From NCBI RefSeq assembly GCF_000189775.2, contig NC_015555.1, forward strand, positions 1,313,001 to 1,377,000: a stretch of DNA of 64,000 nt, given 5' to 3'. The notes beneath the pieces were generated by a model, which saw nothing but the letters and a program-made list of their open reading frames with translations, ran no database searches and was not told the DNA's origin. Position 1 is the first letter of the stretch. Each line of letters opens with the position of its first letter. This document shows positions 1 through 9,448 of the stretch, piece by piece. The translations under genes were made by a program, and so were the position numbers. This DNA comes from Thermoanaerobacterium xylanolyticum LX-11 (GTDB taxonomy: Bacteria > Bacillota > Thermoanaerobacteria > Thermoanaerobacterales > Thermoanaerobacteraceae).

Positions 1-722
1 GGATTTTTTATCAAAGAGCCTGCAATCAGATCTGCTCCAACGTCTGTTGGTTCTAAATCCTCTGTAAATTCACCATAACAATTGTCTACAAATACAATTA
101 TATCTTTATTTTTGCCTTTCAACTTTTTAATCACAAATTCAATATCACCAATAGAAAGTGAATACCTAAAGTCATATCCTTTTGATCTCTGTATCATAAC
201 CATTTTGGTTTTACTTGAAACTTCGCTTATAAGTTTTTCTACGTCAATTTTCCCATTTTTTAAAAGAGGGATTTCTTTGTATATAATTCCTAAATCTGTA
301 AGAGAACCATTGTTTCTATTGCTTCCCTTCCCTATTATATCATTAAGAGTATCATACGGTGTTCCACAAGCCGATATTAGCTCATCATTTGGTCTTAATA
401 CACCATAAAGGCATAAAGATATGGCATGTGTTCCAGAAACTATTTGAGGCCTTACTAAGGCGTCTTGTGTGTTAAATATGTCAGAATATATTTTTTCTAT
501 TGTATCTCTTCCTATGTCGCCATAACCATATCCTGTTGTTCCATTAAAATGTATATCGCTCAAATGATTCTTTTGCATTGCGTACAATACTTTATATTGA
601 TTTTTTTCTACGATCTTGTCAATTTTTTTAAACTCCTCTTCAACATCATTTTCTGCCTTTTCAAGCAAAAAAATAACATCTTTAGAGATGTTAAATTTTC
701 CTTCAAGTATGTTTTCCGACAT
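1..722 (-). CDS. YnbB-type PLP-dependent methionine gamma-lyase / aluminium resistance family protein, 3' end outside window
   Basis: Translating the minus strand from an ATG at 722 gives an open frame to the window edge (about 240 residues, no stop). It contains LLEKAEND-type N-terminal helices, the FNGTTGYGYGDIGRDT stretch, RPQIVSGTHAI, and a VDNCYGEFTE stretch typical of the cofactor-binding half of this fold-type I PLP family. The PLP lysine is probably the one in the final GSLIKN residues at the edge. An AGAGAGG SD lies in the last codons of spoVK, and only 4 bases separate the two genes, so they are probably co-transcribed. The family is annotated as methionine gamma-lyase or aluminium resistance protein; its true substrate is uncertain. 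The C-terminal part lies beyond base 1. Confidence 0.85.
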   Translation of the reverse strand, partial: MSENILEGKFNISKDVIFLLEKAENDVEEEFKKIDKIVEKNQYKVLYAMQKNHLSDIHFNGTTGYGYGDIGRDTIEKIYSDIFNTQDALVRPQIVSGTHAISLCLYGVLRPNDELISACGTPYDTLNDIIGKGSNRNNGSLTDLGIIYKEIPLLKNGKIDVEKLISEVSSKTKMVMIQRSKGYDFRYSLSIGDIEFVIKKLKGKNKDIIVFVDNCYGEFTEDLEPTDVGADLIAGSLIKN

Positions 723-726
723 ATTC

Positions 727-1617
727 TCAATCCTCTCTAATATCAATAGAATCAATTATCATCAAATCGTCTTTTGTTATTGTTTTTTTATTTATTACTC
801 TTACAGCTTGTTTTCTTATAGCTCTTTCAATTATGTTTCTAACCAACCTCGCATTGCCTATTTCTCTTGTAGTGTTGTCATTAATTAAAACTTTCATTAT
901 TTTTCTTTTTGCGCTATCTGTTAGTACGTATTGCCTATTCTTTGTCATTAATTCCGCAATCCGTAACAATTCATCTATAGTGTAGTCAGGAAAATCAATT
1001 TGTATAGGAAATCTAGATCTTAAACCTGGGTTTGTGTTTAGAAAATATTCCATTTCATCTCTATAACCTGCCAAAATCAAGACAAACTGATCTTTGTAAT
1101 CTTCCATTGCTTTGACTAAAGTATCAATCGCCTCTTTACCAAAGTCCTTTTCTCCACCCCTTGCCAAGGAATAAGCTTCATCGACAAATAGTATTCCACC
1201 TAATGCTTTTTTTACATTTTCTTGTACTCTATGAGCCGTATGTCCTATGTATTCGCCAACTAAGTCGGCTCTTTCCACTTCTACGACATGTCCTTTGTTA
1301 AGGACTCCAATGCCTTTTAAAAGTTTACCCAATATTCTTGCAACGGTTGTCTTTCCAGTACCAGGATTCCCCTTAAACACCATATGTAAAACTATGGGAT
1401 CTGTAACTAATCCTGCATTTTTCCTCTTAATTTGAACTTGCTCTAAAGCATATAACTCGTTTATTATTTGTTTTACTTTGTTAAGACCAATTAAAGAGTT
1501 TAACTCTTTTAATGCTTCTATTTCGAGGTTTTTATCTTTTTCTATATTTTTATTGTCATCAGATTTTGTCTTTTTGTCAATCTTATAATTTTCAAAGTTT
1601 ACAGACCATATACTCAT
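727..1617 (-). CDS. spoVK: Stage V sporulation protein K, AAA+ ATPase (CbxX/CfxQ family)
   Basis: AAA+ ATPase of about 296 residues. Walker A is GNPGTGKTT, Walker B is GGILFVDEAYSL, and a sensor/arginine region lies in LRSRFPIQIDFPDY. This layout is typical of SpoVK, a mother-cell sporulation ATPase related to CbbX. An upstream in-frame ATG at 1638 exists but has no SD. The ATG at 1617 (MSIWSV) is preceded at 8 bases by GGGATG, so it is preferred. That SD is inside a long inverted repeat (see 1624-1673). The gene follows asnS and is followed after 4 bases by the ynbB-type gene. Family assignment is firm; the exact start is less so. Confidence 0.9.
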   Translation of the reverse strand: MSIWSVNFENYKIDKKTKSDDNKNIEKDKNLEIEALKELNSLIGLNKVKQIINELYALEQVQIKRKNAGLVTDPIVLHMVFKGNPGTGKTTVARILGKLLKGIGVLNKGHVVEVERADLVGEYIGHTAHRVQENVKKALGGILFVDEAYSLARGGEKDFGKEAIDTLVKAMEDYKDQFVLILAGYRDEMEYFLNTNPGLRSRFPIQIDFPDYTIDELLRIAELMTKNRQYVLTDSAKRKIMKVLINDNTTREIGNARLVRNIIERAIRKQAVRVINKKTITKDDLMIIDSIDIRED

Positions 1618-1623
1618 GACAAT

Positions 1624-1673
1624 CACATCCCAATACATTTTTCGCTAATACTATTTTATGATATTGGGATGTG
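1624..1673 (-). promoter_or_regulatory. Inverted repeat covering the spoVK Shine-Dalgarno
   Basis: Perfect 12-base inverted repeat: 1624-1635 (CACATCCCAATA on the plus strand) and 1662-1673, separated by 26 bases. In the minus-strand transcript the 3' arm contains GGGAUGUG, the only plausible SD for spoVK. Folding would therefore hide the ribosome site. No U-run follows, so it is not a standard terminator. The regulatory role is inferred. Confidence 0.55.
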
Positions 1674-1691
1674 AAATGTTCATACTGTTTA

Positions 1692-2987
1692 TTATGGGCG
1701 AATTCTGGACAGTGTTCTTGGAAATGGTATACATTCTCTCACATGTTCTGTATTAGTTATCCATGCAACTGTTCTCTCTATACCAAGTCCAAAGCCGGAA
1801 TGTGGTACAGTGCCATATTTTCGTAAATCAAGATACCAATCGTACATATCAATAGGCAAATTTTCTTCTTTCAGTCTTTTTACTAACAAATCATAATCGT
1901 GAATACGCTGACTGCCTCCAATAATCTCCCCATAGCCTTCAGGTGCAAGCAAATCTGCACATAGCACTACTTCAGGTCTATCTTCTTTCGGTTGCATGTA
2001 AAAGGCTTTGCATTTGGCAGGATATTCAGTTATGAAGACAGGTTTATCAAATTGATTTGACAAGAATGTCTCATCTGGCGAGCCCAAATCATTCCCCCAT
2101 TGAATCTCATATCCATTTTTATTCAAAAGCTCAATTGCTTCATCGTATGTCAATCGAGGAAAAGGAGTTTTGATTTTTTCCAGCTTACTTAGATCTCTTC
2201 CAAGTTCTTTTAATTCCCTTGAACAGTTTTCTAATACAGATTGAACTATGTATTCTACCAACTTTTCTTGAACTTCCATATTGGCATAATGATCGACAAA
2301 AGCCATTTCAGGCTCAACCATCCAAAACTCATTTAAGTGTCTTCTTGTTTTTGATTTTTCAGCTCTAAATGTTGGACCAAAGCTGTACACTTTACCTAAT
2401 GCCATGGCAGCAGCTTCTTGATACAACTGACCAGTTTGTGAAAGATAAGCATTTTCACCAAAATAATCTATTTGAAAAAGGTCTGAAGTTCCTTCACAAG
2501 TAGATGGTGTTATGATTGGCGAGTCAATTCTTACAAAATCATTATTATTTAAAAACTCTTGTATTGACTTTATAACTTCATGGCGAATAGACAAAATTGC
2601 CTGCTGTCTCGGTGTTCTGATCCAAAGGTGTCTATTGTCTAATAAAAAATCTACTCCATGTTCTTTTAATGAAATAGGATAATCATTAAAAGCCATTTGT
2701 ATTAAATCTATATTTTTGACTGTAAGTTCGAAACCGAATGGAGATCTTTCATCTTTTCTCACAATGCCAGAAACTGATATAGAAGACTCCTGTGTTAATT
2801 TGTCGCAAAGTTCAAAGACATTTTCGTCTACTTCATTTTTTACAACTATGCCCTGAACAAATCCAGATCCATCTCGTATTATTAAAAATTTAATTTTTCC
2901 GCTGGATCTTTTATTGTACAGCCATCCATTAATTGTAACTTCTTCCCCCACATGATCTTTCATTTCTTTTATTTTTATCAGATTCAT
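1692..2987 (-). CDS. asnS: Asparaginyl-tRNA synthetase (class IIb)
   Basis: Charges tRNA-Asn with asparagine in the cytosol; 431 residues. An N-terminal OB-fold anticodon-binding domain (about 1-105) is followed by the class II catalytic core, with motif 2 ([21 protein letters not shown]) and motif 3 ([12 protein letters not shown]) visible. The start is the ATG at 2987, because a consensus AGGAGGCG lies 5 bases upstream. A more distal in-frame GTG at 3005 would put that SD inside the coding region. It sits 40 bases after purB with no room for a T-box leader, so it appears to be read through from purB. Confidence 0.95.
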   Translation of the reverse strand: MNLIKIKEMKDHVGEEVTINGWLYNKRSSGKIKFLIIRDGSGFVQGIVVKNEVDENVFELCDKLTQESSISVSGIVRKDERSPFGFELTVKNIDLIQMAFNDYPISLKEHGVDFLLDNRHLWIRTPRQQAILSIRHEVIKSIQEFLNNNDFVRIDSPIITPSTCEGTSDLFQIDYFGENAYLSQTGQLYQEAAAMALGKVYSFGPTFRAEKSKTRRHLNEFWMVEPEMAFVDHYANMEVQEKLVEYIVQSVLENCSRELKELGRDLSKLEKIKTPFPRLTYDEAIELLNKNGYEIQWGNDLGSPDETFLSNQFDKPVFITEYPAKCKAFYMQPKEDRPEVVLCADLLAPEGYGEIIGGSQRIHDYDLLVKRLKEENLPIDMYDWYLDLRKYGTVPHSGFGLGIERTVAWITNTEHVRECIPFPRTLSRIRP

Positions 2988-3027
2988 ATTTACGCCTCCT
3001 ATCACGTAAATTATAACATAATTATTT

Positions 3028-4452
3028 TTATACTTCTATACTGACTTCTACGTCTTCAATGCGATTTGCATTAAGCAACGGTTTAACCACATTCTCTATG
3101 TATTCTACCGTCTGATTGATAGCTCTTCCAGTAAATTTGATAGGATTTATAATATCATTAATCTCTGTGTCTGACAAGATTATTCTTTCATCTTTTTTTA
3201 ACAAATCTAATAGCTGATTTTCTCCACCGTTTTTAATAATTTCTTGGGCCTTTAGCGAATTTTCACGTATGACTTCATGCAATTCTTGTCTATCTCCACC
3301 TTTTACAACGCATTCCATTAAAATTGATTCAGTAGCCATAAATGGCAGTTCATTCATGACATGCTTGTTAATTATTTTGGTATTCACCTGTAATCCAGAT
3401 GCGACATTTAAATATAAATTTAAAATAGCATCAGTTGCGAGAAACATCTCTGGTATTACGATTCTTCTATTGGCAGAATCATCAAGTGTTCTTTCAAACC
3501 ATTGTGAAGATGATGTAATTGATGAATTAAGCAGTGCCGTAATAACGTATCTGGAAAGCGATGCTATCCTTTCAGATCTCATAGGATTTCTTTTATATGC
3601 CATTGCTGATGAGCCTACTTGTTTTTCTTCAAATGGTTCTTCTATTTCCTTTAAATGCTGCAACAATCTTATATCATTGCTAAATTTGTGTGCACTTTGA
3701 GCTATTTCACTCAAAACAGAAAGAAGCAAAAAGTCATACTTCCTTGTGTAAGTTTGACCAGTTACGTCAAACGATTTGTCAAAGCCCATCTTTTCTACTA
3801 CAAGCCTATCAAGCAGTTTTACTTTTTCTTCGTCACCATTAAACAACTCCATGAAACTTGCCTGTGTTCCTGTTGTTCCTTTTACGCCTCTTAGCTTTAT
3901 ATTTTTAAGCCTATATTCAAGATCTTCGTAGTCAAATATCAAATCTTGAATCCATAGAGTAGCTCTTTTCCCGACAGTTGTCAACTGAGCTGGTTGAAAG
4001 TGAGTAAAACCCAATGTAGGTACATCTTTATATTTTAATGCAAAATCTGAAAGTATCTCAATTAGCTTAAGCAATTTTTTTCTGATTATCTGGAATCCTT
4101 TATACATAAGTATAATATCTGTATTATCATCCACAAAAGCAGATGTTGCTCCTAAGTGTATAATCGGCTTTGCCTTTGGACACTGCATACCATATGCTCT
4201 AATATGTGCCATGACATCGTGACGTAGTTCTTTTTCCAACCTCTTAGCATCTTCGTAATTTATATCTTCAACATGTTTCTCCATCTCTTCTATTTGTTCA
4301 TCGGTGATATTAAGCCCTAATTCTTTTTCGCTTTTTGCTAAAGCGATCCATAGCTTTCTCCAAGTTTTGAATTTTTCATCATCTGAGAATATTTGAGACA
4401 TTTCTTTGCTTGCATAACGTGTTATCAATGGATTTTCATATAGATTTGACAT
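3028..4452 (-). CDS. purB: Adenylosuccinate lyase
   Basis: Purine biosynthesis enzyme that cleaves SAICAR and adenylosuccinate, releasing fumarate; 474 residues. The fumarase/aspartase signature [10 protein letters not shown] is at 281-290; the usual proline after the methionine is alanine here. The general acid histidine is in GFTHFQPAQ (about 148-156). At 474 residues it is longer than the roughly 430-residue Bacillus enzyme and resembles the longer clostridial type. A GGAGG SD stands before the ATG. It lies 15 bases after the aminotransferase gene, and asnS follows, suggesting one operon. Confidence 0.95.
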   Translation of the reverse strand: MSNLYENPLITRYASKEMSQIFSDDEKFKTWRKLWIALAKSEKELGLNITDEQIEEMEKHVEDINYEDAKRLEKELRHDVMAHIRAYGMQCPKAKPIIHLGATSAFVDDNTDIILMYKGFQIIRKKLLKLIEILSDFALKYKDVPTLGFTHFQPAQLTTVGKRATLWIQDLIFDYEDLEYRLKNIKLRGVKGTTGTQASFMELFNGDEEKVKLLDRLVVEKMGFDKSFDVTGQTYTRKYDFLLLSVLSEIAQSAHKFSNDIRLLQHLKEIEEPFEEKQVGSSAMAYKRNPMRSERIASLSRYVITALLNSSITSSSQWFERTLDDSANRRIVIPEMFLATDAILNLYLNVASGLQVNTKIINKHVMNELPFMATESILMECVVKGGDRQELHEVIRENSLKAQEIIKNGGENQLLDLLKKDERIILSDTEINDIINPIKFTGRAINQTVEYIENVVKPLLNANRIEDVEVSIEV

Positions 4453-4467
4453 AATTACCTCCGATTT

Positions 4468-5655
4468 CTAAAAATTTGTTAATAAGTTTTCTATTCTATT
4501 AAAGCCTTCTTCAATATTTTTCATCGATGTTGCATACGAAACTCTAATATAATTATCATTGCCAAATGGAAGACATGGTATTACAGCAACTTTAGCTTTT
4601 TCTAAAAGAAAATTAGCAAAAGCAATTGAACCATTTATTTTTGTTTCATCTATTTCAGTCCCAATAAAATTACTGATATTGATAATTATATAAAATGCTC
4701 CATCTGGTGGGATAGCCTTTAAACCATCTATTTTATTTATTCTTTGAAGCATGTAATCCCGTCTTCTCTTAAATTCAACAACCATAGTTTTGATAGTATC
4801 ATCGCCTTGATTTAGTGCCGTAACACTGGCATATTGAGCTATCGTATTAGGATTTGATGTAGTATGACTTTGAATATTGTTAATTAGTTTTGCGATCTCA
4901 GGATTTGATACAGAATATCCAATCCTCCATCCTGTCATTGAATAAGCTTTTGACATACCATTTATTATAATTGTCAAGTTTTTTATTTCTTCATTAAAAG
5001 AAGCAATGCTGACATGTTTTCCGTTGTAAATTAACTTTTCATAAATTTCATCAGAAATCACATAAATATTATGTTTTACAGCTAAAGATGCTATATTTTT
5101 CAATTCCTCTTCATTATAAACTGCCCCAGTAGGATTATTTGGGCTATTTATAATAATTGCTTTTGTCTTATCGCTTATTGCTTCTTCTAATTGCGTTGCA
5201 GTAATTTTAAAATTATTGCTTTCTGCAGTATCAATAAAAACTGGAACACCGCCAGCTAACTTAACCATTTCAGGATAGCTAAGCCAATAAGGAGAAGGAA
5301 TTATGACTTCGTCACCTTGATTTAATATGGCACATAATGTATTAAATATTGCCTGTTTAGCACCATTTGAAACTACTATTTGAGAAACATCATAAGATAA
5401 ATTATTGTCTCTTTTTAACTTTTGTACTATTGCTTCTTTTAGCTCCAAAATACCTGAAGTAGGTGTATATTTTGTGTAACCTTCTTTTATAGCACTAATT
5501 GCTGCTTCTTTTATATAATCAGGTGTATCAAAATCAGGTTCTCCTGCTCCAAAACCAATCACATTTATTCCTGATTTTCTCATTCTATTTGCTTTGGCGG
5601 TAATATCTAATGTCAGTGAAGGACTAATGCTAAGAGCCTTGTCCGATAATCTCAT
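4468..5655 (-). CDS. Pyridoxal-phosphate aminotransferase, aspartate aminotransferase type (class I)
   Basis: Cytosolic PLP transaminase of 395 residues, most like the Bacillus/Thermus type Ib aspartate aminotransferases. Visible motifs are FGAGEPDFDTP (substrate loop, about 35-45), SPNNPTGAVY (171-180), SDEIYEKL (201-208), the PLP lysine in SKAYSMTGWRIGY (K236) and the C-terminal arginine in NYIRVSYATS. The start has a GGAGGTGG SD. The next gene is purB, whose pathway consumes aspartate, so an aspartate role is sensible. Substrate specificity among class I aminotransferases cannot be fixed from sequence alone. Confidence 0.88.
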   Translation of the reverse strand: MRLSDKALSISPSLTLDITAKANRMRKSGINVIGFGAGEPDFDTPDYIKEAAISAIKEGYTKYTPTSGILELKEAIVQKLKRDNNLSYDVSQIVVSNGAKQAIFNTLCAILNQGDEVIIPSPYWLSYPEMVKLAGGVPVFIDTAESNNFKITATQLEEAISDKTKAIIINSPNNPTGAVYNEEELKNIASLAVKHNIYVISDEIYEKLIYNGKHVSIASFNEEIKNLTIIINGMSKAYSMTGWRIGYSVSNPEIAKLINNIQSHTTSNPNTIAQYASVTALNQGDDTIKTMVVEFKRRRDYMLQRINKIDGLKAIPPDGAFYIIINISNFIGTEIDETKINGSIAFANFLLEKAKVAVIPCLPFGNDNYIRVSYATSMKNIEEGFNRIENLLTNF

Positions 5656-5711
5656 ATTTCCACCTCCTACAGTATATCTATTATTTTAACTTATTTTTGA
5701 TATTATTTCTA

Positions 5712-6527
5712 CTATTTAATACTTTCTTTAAGTTTTAACACATATTTGTAATCAAGCTTTACTGTACCCAATAAATATCTTCCATCTATATCAATTCCAT
5801 GAAAATCTGAACCACCGGTTATTAATAAATTATTTTCTATCGCAAAATCTTTAAAAAACTCTATATCCTTCTCATCATGTTTTGAATGATAAACTTCGAT
5901 TCCCTTTAAACCATTTTTAATAAGATGATTAATGATCTTTTTATCTTTAAGAAGACCTGGATGCGCCAATACAGGTATGCCACCAATATTTTTTATCATC
6001 TTAATTGATTCAAATGGATGAAGCCTATATCTCTCAACATATGCTGGTTGTCCTTCACCAATATATCTGTCGAAAGCTTCTTTTACGCTTTTTGAATAAC
6101 CTGCCTCAACTATAGCTCTTGCAATATGAGGTCGTCCTATATAAGATTCTTTAGTGTATTTTAGTACATCATCATAATTTATGTTAACACCAATTTCATT
6201 AAGCTTTTGAATCATAAGTTTTGAACGAGAAATTCTAGAATCTCTAATCTCTATCAATCTTCTTAAAAAATCTTCATTATTGTGATCGATAAAATATCCA
6301 AGTATGTGTACGTCTTGCTTTCCATCATATGAGTTAAGCTCAATCCCAGGGATTATTTCTACGTCGAAAAATTTTGAGACATGTATTGCTTCATCAATGC
6401 CTTCCAATGTATCATGATCTGTAATAGCAATAATACTCAAACCGGCTTTTTTTGCCAAGTGTACTACTTCTTTTGGTTTATGTGTTCCATCTGATTTAGT
6501 AGTGTGTATGTGCAAGTCAGCAAACAT
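5712..6527 (-). CDS. PHP-domain phosphoesterase
   Basis: Protein of 271 residues with a complete PHP metal site: DLHIHTTKSDG (4-14), ITDHDTLEG, GIELN, a histidine in PVLAHPG and GGSDFHG near the C-terminus. The family includes nucleoside 3',5'-bisphosphate phosphatases and 5'-to-3' exoribonucleases of the RNase AM (YciV) type, which is the most likely group. Its TAGGAGTG SD lies just downstream of the spoVS terminator, so it may be expressed by partial read-through. The exact substrate is not readable from sequence. Confidence 0.88.
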   Translation of the reverse strand: MFADLHIHTTKSDGTHKPKEVVHLAKKAGLSIIAITDHDTLEGIDEAIHVSKFFDVEIIPGIELNSYDGKQDVHILGYFIDHNNEDFLRRLIEIRDSRISRSKLMIQKLNEIGVNINYDDVLKYTKESYIGRPHIARAIVEAGYSKSVKEAFDRYIGEGQPAYVERYRLHPFESIKMIKNIGGIPVLAHPGLLKDKKIINHLIKNGLKGIEVYHSKHDEKDIEFFKDFAIENNLLITGGSDFHGIDIDGRYLLGTVKLDYKYVLKLKESIK

Positions 6528-6552
6528 TTATTTTCACTCCTAATGTTAAACT

Positions 6553-6578
6553 AAAAACAACCTGTTTTGCAGGTTGTT
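6553..6578 (-). terminator. Rho-independent terminator after spoVS
   Basis: Nine-base stem (6556-6564 with 6570-6578), five-base loop, followed in the minus-strand transcript by a U-run. The 5' arm includes the last base of the spoVS stop codon. Confidence 0.8.
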
Positions 6579-6838
6579 CATCTTGGCTCTACGATCAACT
6601 TAATGGCTGTTCGTTCTTCTCCATCGATTTCAATGTCTGTAAAGGCTGGTATACAAATTAAATCGATACCACCAGGTGCAACAAAACCTCTTGCTATAGC
6701 TACTGCTTTTATTGCTTGATTTAATGCACCTGCTCCAATTGCTTGTACTTCTGCTCCACCGCGTTCTCTGAGTACACCAGCTAGTGCACCTGCTACTGAA
6801 TTTGGATTAGACTTTGCTGAGACCTTTAAAACCTCCAT
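6578..6838 (-). CDS. spoVS: Stage V sporulation protein S
   Basis: 86-residue protein nearly identical over its whole length to Bacillus SpoVS: it contains KVSAKSNPNSVAGALAGVL, GAGALNQA, KAVAIARGFVAPGG and the terminal AIKLIVEPR. SpoVS is an Alba-like small nucleic-acid-binding-type fold needed for stage V of sporulation. Of two adjacent ATGs (6841, 6838) the second gives the conserved length and start; AAGGGGG is the SD. A sigma-H-type promoter stands upstream and a terminator directly at the stop, so the gene is a self-contained unit. Confidence 0.97.
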   Translation of the reverse strand: MEVLKVSAKSNPNSVAGALAGVLRERGGAEVQAIGAGALNQAIKAVAIARGFVAPGGIDLICIPAFTDIEIDGEERTAIKLIVEPR

Positions 6839-6875
6839 CATATATCCCCCTTTTAATATATCGAATACATTATCT

Positions 6876-6904
6876 ATATTCTACAAAAAAATTAAAAATC
6901 CTTC
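6876..6904 (-). promoter_or_regulatory. Sigma-H-type promoter of spoVS
   Basis: On the minus strand GAAGGATTT (6896-6904) matches the sigma-H -35 consensus RNAGGAWWW. GTAGAATAT (6876-6884) matches the -10 consensus RNNGAATWW. The spacer is 11 bases. Bacillus spoVS is a known sigma-H target, which supports the call. Confidence 0.75.
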
Positions 6905-6915
6905 TAAATTGAAAC

Positions 6916-7695
6916 TTATATATAATTTTTGTTTATTCTGTAAATATCAATACATTTTCCTGTAGATTCATCTATTTTTATTACCAATCCATTTATTTGA
7001 GCTGGGCCTTTTGCAATATCAAATTTAACAGGCAAAGAAGATGTAAATTTTTTTATTATCTTATCTTTGTCCATTCCCAAAACAGAATCGTATGGACCAG
7101 TCATTCCCACATCAGTTATATATCCGGTGCCACCTGGCAATATTTTTTCATCTGCCGTTTGAACATGTGTATGTGTCCCATACACGCATGATACTTTCCC
7201 ATCTAAGTAATAACCTAAAGCTATTTTTTCTGATGTGGCTTCAGCATGAAAGTCAACAATTATTATGTTTGTATGTTCTTTTAACATTTTAATTTCTTCA
7301 TCAGCAACAAAAAAAGGATTGTTATTACATGGCATAAACACTGTCCCTTGCAAATTGATAATTCCGATTTTTACATTGTTTATGTTAAGCAAAGAAGAAC
7401 CTCTTCCAGGGGTGTTAGGAAGATAATTTGCAGGTCTTACAATTCTTCTTTCTTCATAGATAAAATTAAAAATTTCTTTTTGATCCCAAACATGGTTACC
7501 CATAGTTAAAGCCGATATTCCCATTTCAAAAAGTTCATCGGCAACTTTTCGTGTTATGCCATTTCCACCTGCAGCATTTTCAGCATTTGCAATGACCAAA
7601 TTAATATTATTTTCTTCAATTAATTGTCGCAATTTATCTTTCAGTATATTTCTTCCGATTCTTCCAACAATATCACCTATTATGAGCGTATTCAT
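6916..7695 (-). CDS. ymdB: YmdB-family metallophosphoesterase (2',3'-cyclic nucleotide phosphodiesterase)
   Basis: 259-residue TIGR00282-type dimetal phosphodiesterase. Metal ligands are visible in GDIVGRIGR (7-15), ANAENAAGGNG, MGNHVWDQKE, DFHAEATSEK and GTHTHVQTAD. In Bacillus YmdB hydrolyses 2',3'-cAMP and influences motility versus biofilm fate. The gene lies directly after rny, the same order as in Bacillus (rny-ymdB-spoVS). A terminator separates it from rny. The SD is GGAGG, 5 bases from the ATG. Confidence 0.93.
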   Translation of the reverse strand: MNTLIIGDIVGRIGRNILKDKLRQLIEENNINLVIANAENAAGGNGITRKVADELFEMGISALTMGNHVWDQKEIFNFIYEERRIVRPANYLPNTPGRGSSLLNINNVKIGIINLQGTVFMPCNNNPFFVADEEIKMLKEHTNIIIVDFHAEATSEKIALGYYLDGKVSCVYGTHTHVQTADEKILPGGTGYITDVGMTGPYDSVLGMDKDKIIKKFTSSLPVKFDIAKGPAQINGLVIKIDESTGKCIDIYRINKNYI

Positions 7696-7765
7696 ATAAA
7701 CCTCCGTTCATTTACAACATAATATTATTATACTACTATAATTGATAATTATAATTATAAATCGA

Positions 7766-7787
7766 AAAGCGTGCATATGCACGCTTT
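7766..7787 (-). terminator. Terminator after rny
   Basis: A 22-base perfect palindrome (arms GCGTGCA/TGCACGC plus flanking A/T pairs), 10 bases after the rny stop, followed in the minus transcript by U-rich sequence. Because it is perfectly symmetric it could act on both strands. Confidence 0.75.
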
Positions 7788-7796
7788 ATTTCAAAT

Positions 7797-9347
7797 TTAT
7801 TTAGCATAATCAACTGCAACAGTTTCCCTAACTACTATAACCTTAATTTGACCAGGATATTCTAATTCTTCCTCGATCTTCTTAGTAATTTCTCTTGCTA
7901 ACATGATCGTAGTTTCATCATTTATGATTTCTGGTTTTACTATTATTCTTATTTCTCTGCCAGCCTGTATAGCATACGATTTTTCAACACCATCAAATGA
8001 ATTAGCAATTTCCTCTAATTTATTTAATCTTTTTAAATACGCTTCAAGTGTCTCACGTCTTGCACCAGGTCTTGCTGCAGATATGGCATCTGCTGACTGA
8101 ACTAAAACTGCTTCTACCGTCTGAGGTTCAACATCATTGTGATGTGCCATTATAGCATGAATGACTTCGTTTGACTCGTGATATCTTTTTGCAAGATCGG
8201 CCCCTATCATTACATGCGGACCTTCAACTTCATGGTCTACTGCCTTTCCTATATCATGCAACAATCCGGCTCTTTTGGCTATATTTGCGTCGGCACCAAG
8301 TTCGTAGGCCATAAGCCCTGCTAAATGAGCAACTTCTATGGAGTGCTTCAAAACATTCTGCCCATAACTTGTCCTAAACTTTAATCTTCCAAGCAATTTT
8401 ATCAATTCAGGGTGAATTCCGTGAACACCAACTTCAAAAGTCGCTTCTTCTCCAGCTTTAATAATGACATTATCAACTTCTTTTCTAGCTTTTTCCACCA
8501 TTTCTTCAATTCTGGCTGGATGTATTCTTCCATCTTCAATTAATTTTTCTAAAGCTATACGGGCGATTTCACGCCGTATTGGATCGAATCCTGATATAAC
8601 TACCGCTTCAGGTGTGTCATCAATTATCAAATCAATACCTGTTAACGTCTCTAAGGTTCTAATATTCCTGCCTTCACGTCCTATGATTCTTCCTTTCATT
8701 TCATCGTTAGGCAATGCTACTACCGAAACAGTTGTTTCAGCTGCATGATCAACAGCACATCGTTGAATTGAAGTAACAACTATTTCCCTTGCTTTGCTTT
8801 CTGCTTCTTCTTTTGCTTTAGCTTCAATTTCCTTTATCATTAAAGCAGCTTCATGTGATATTTCGTTTTTAACATCGTTTAATAAAATATTTCTGGCTTC
8901 TTCTCTGGTTAATTCGGATATTCTTTCTAATTCCTCAACTTCTTTTTGATGCATTATTTTAATTTCTTCTTCCAAATCGCTTATTTCTTTTTGTTTCTTT
9001 TCAATCATTGCATCTTTTTGTTCTAATGTTTCAGCTCTTCTGTCAAGAGACTCTTCTTTTTGGATTAAACGTCTTTCCATTCTTTGAAGTTCGCCTCTAC
9101 GATCCCTGACTTCCTTTTCGAGATCAGTTCGTTGTCTATGAATTTCTTCCTTTGCTTCCAAAAGCAACTCTCTTTTTTTATTTTCACCGTCTTTTTTTGC
9201 ATTTTCCAAAATAGTTTTAGCTAATTCTTCAGCGCTTTTTATTTTGGATTCTGCAATAAATTTTCGTATGAAATATCCTGCAAAAAGACCAATTGCTATG
9301 GCTATTAATGCAATTACTGCTATAAATATTGGACTAATATTGTTAAT
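7797..9347 (-). CDS. rny: Ribonuclease Y, probable ATT start codon
   Basis: Membrane-anchored endoribonuclease that initiates mRNA decay; 516 residues in this model. An N-terminal transmembrane helix (about 6-27, [18 protein letters not shown]) is followed by a long charged coiled coil (about 30-205), a KH domain ([15 protein letters not shown]) and an HD domain ([12 protein letters not shown]). The first TTG in frame (9209) would delete the anchor and begin at ENAKKDG. No ATG, GTG or TTG exists between the upstream stop and that TTG. A consensus AAAGGAGGTG (9357-9366) sits 9 bases (measured from GGAGG) before ATT at 9347, which aligns with the start of Bacillus RNase Y. I take ATT as the start. 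A sigma-A promoter is just upstream. Confidence 0.9.
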   Translation of the reverse strand: MNNISPIFIAVIALIAIAIGLFAGYFIRKFIAESKIKSAEELAKTILENAKKDGENKKRELLLEAKEEIHRQRTDLEKEVRDRRGELQRMERRLIQKEESLDRRAETLEQKDAMIEKKQKEISDLEEEIKIMHQKEVEELERISELTREEARNILLNDVKNEISHEAALMIKEIEAKAKEEAESKAREIVVTSIQRCAVDHAAETTVSVVALPNDEMKGRIIGREGRNIRTLETLTGIDLIIDDTPEAVVISGFDPIRREIARIALEKLIEDGRIHPARIEEMVEKARKEVDNVIIKAGEEATFEVGVHGIHPELIKLLGRLKFRTSYGQNVLKHSIEVAHLAGLMAYELGADANIAKRAGLLHDIGKAVDHEVEGPHVMIGADLAKRYHESNEVIHAIMAHHNDVEPQTVEAVLVQSADAISAARPGARRETLEAYLKRLNKLEEIANSFDGVEKSYAIQAGREIRIIVKPEIINDETTIMLAREITKKIEEELEYPGQIKVIVVRETVAVDYAK

Positions 9348-9381
9348 ATGCCTACACCTCCTTTGTTGATACTCATTTTAT

Positions 9382-9410
9382 ATTTTATTCCTATTTCAAA
9401 ATTATGTCAA
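9382..9410 (-). promoter_or_regulatory. Sigma-A promoter of rny
   Basis: Minus strand: -35 TTGACA (9405-9410), 17-base spacer, -10 TAAAAT (9382-9387). Predicted transcription start is near 9375, giving a leader of only about 28 bases before the ATT start. Confidence 0.8.
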
Positions 9411-9448
9411 GTTAGCTTAGCATCCTTTCTATATTGCGGACTCAGAGC

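Noticed and set aside
2988-3027. T-box leader for asnS
   Set aside because: Only 40 bases separate purB and asnS; too short for a T-box.
9320-9376. 18-codon frame from an ATG at 9376 overlapping the rny start
   Set aside because: Its ATG lies at the predicted transcription start with no SD; probably chance.
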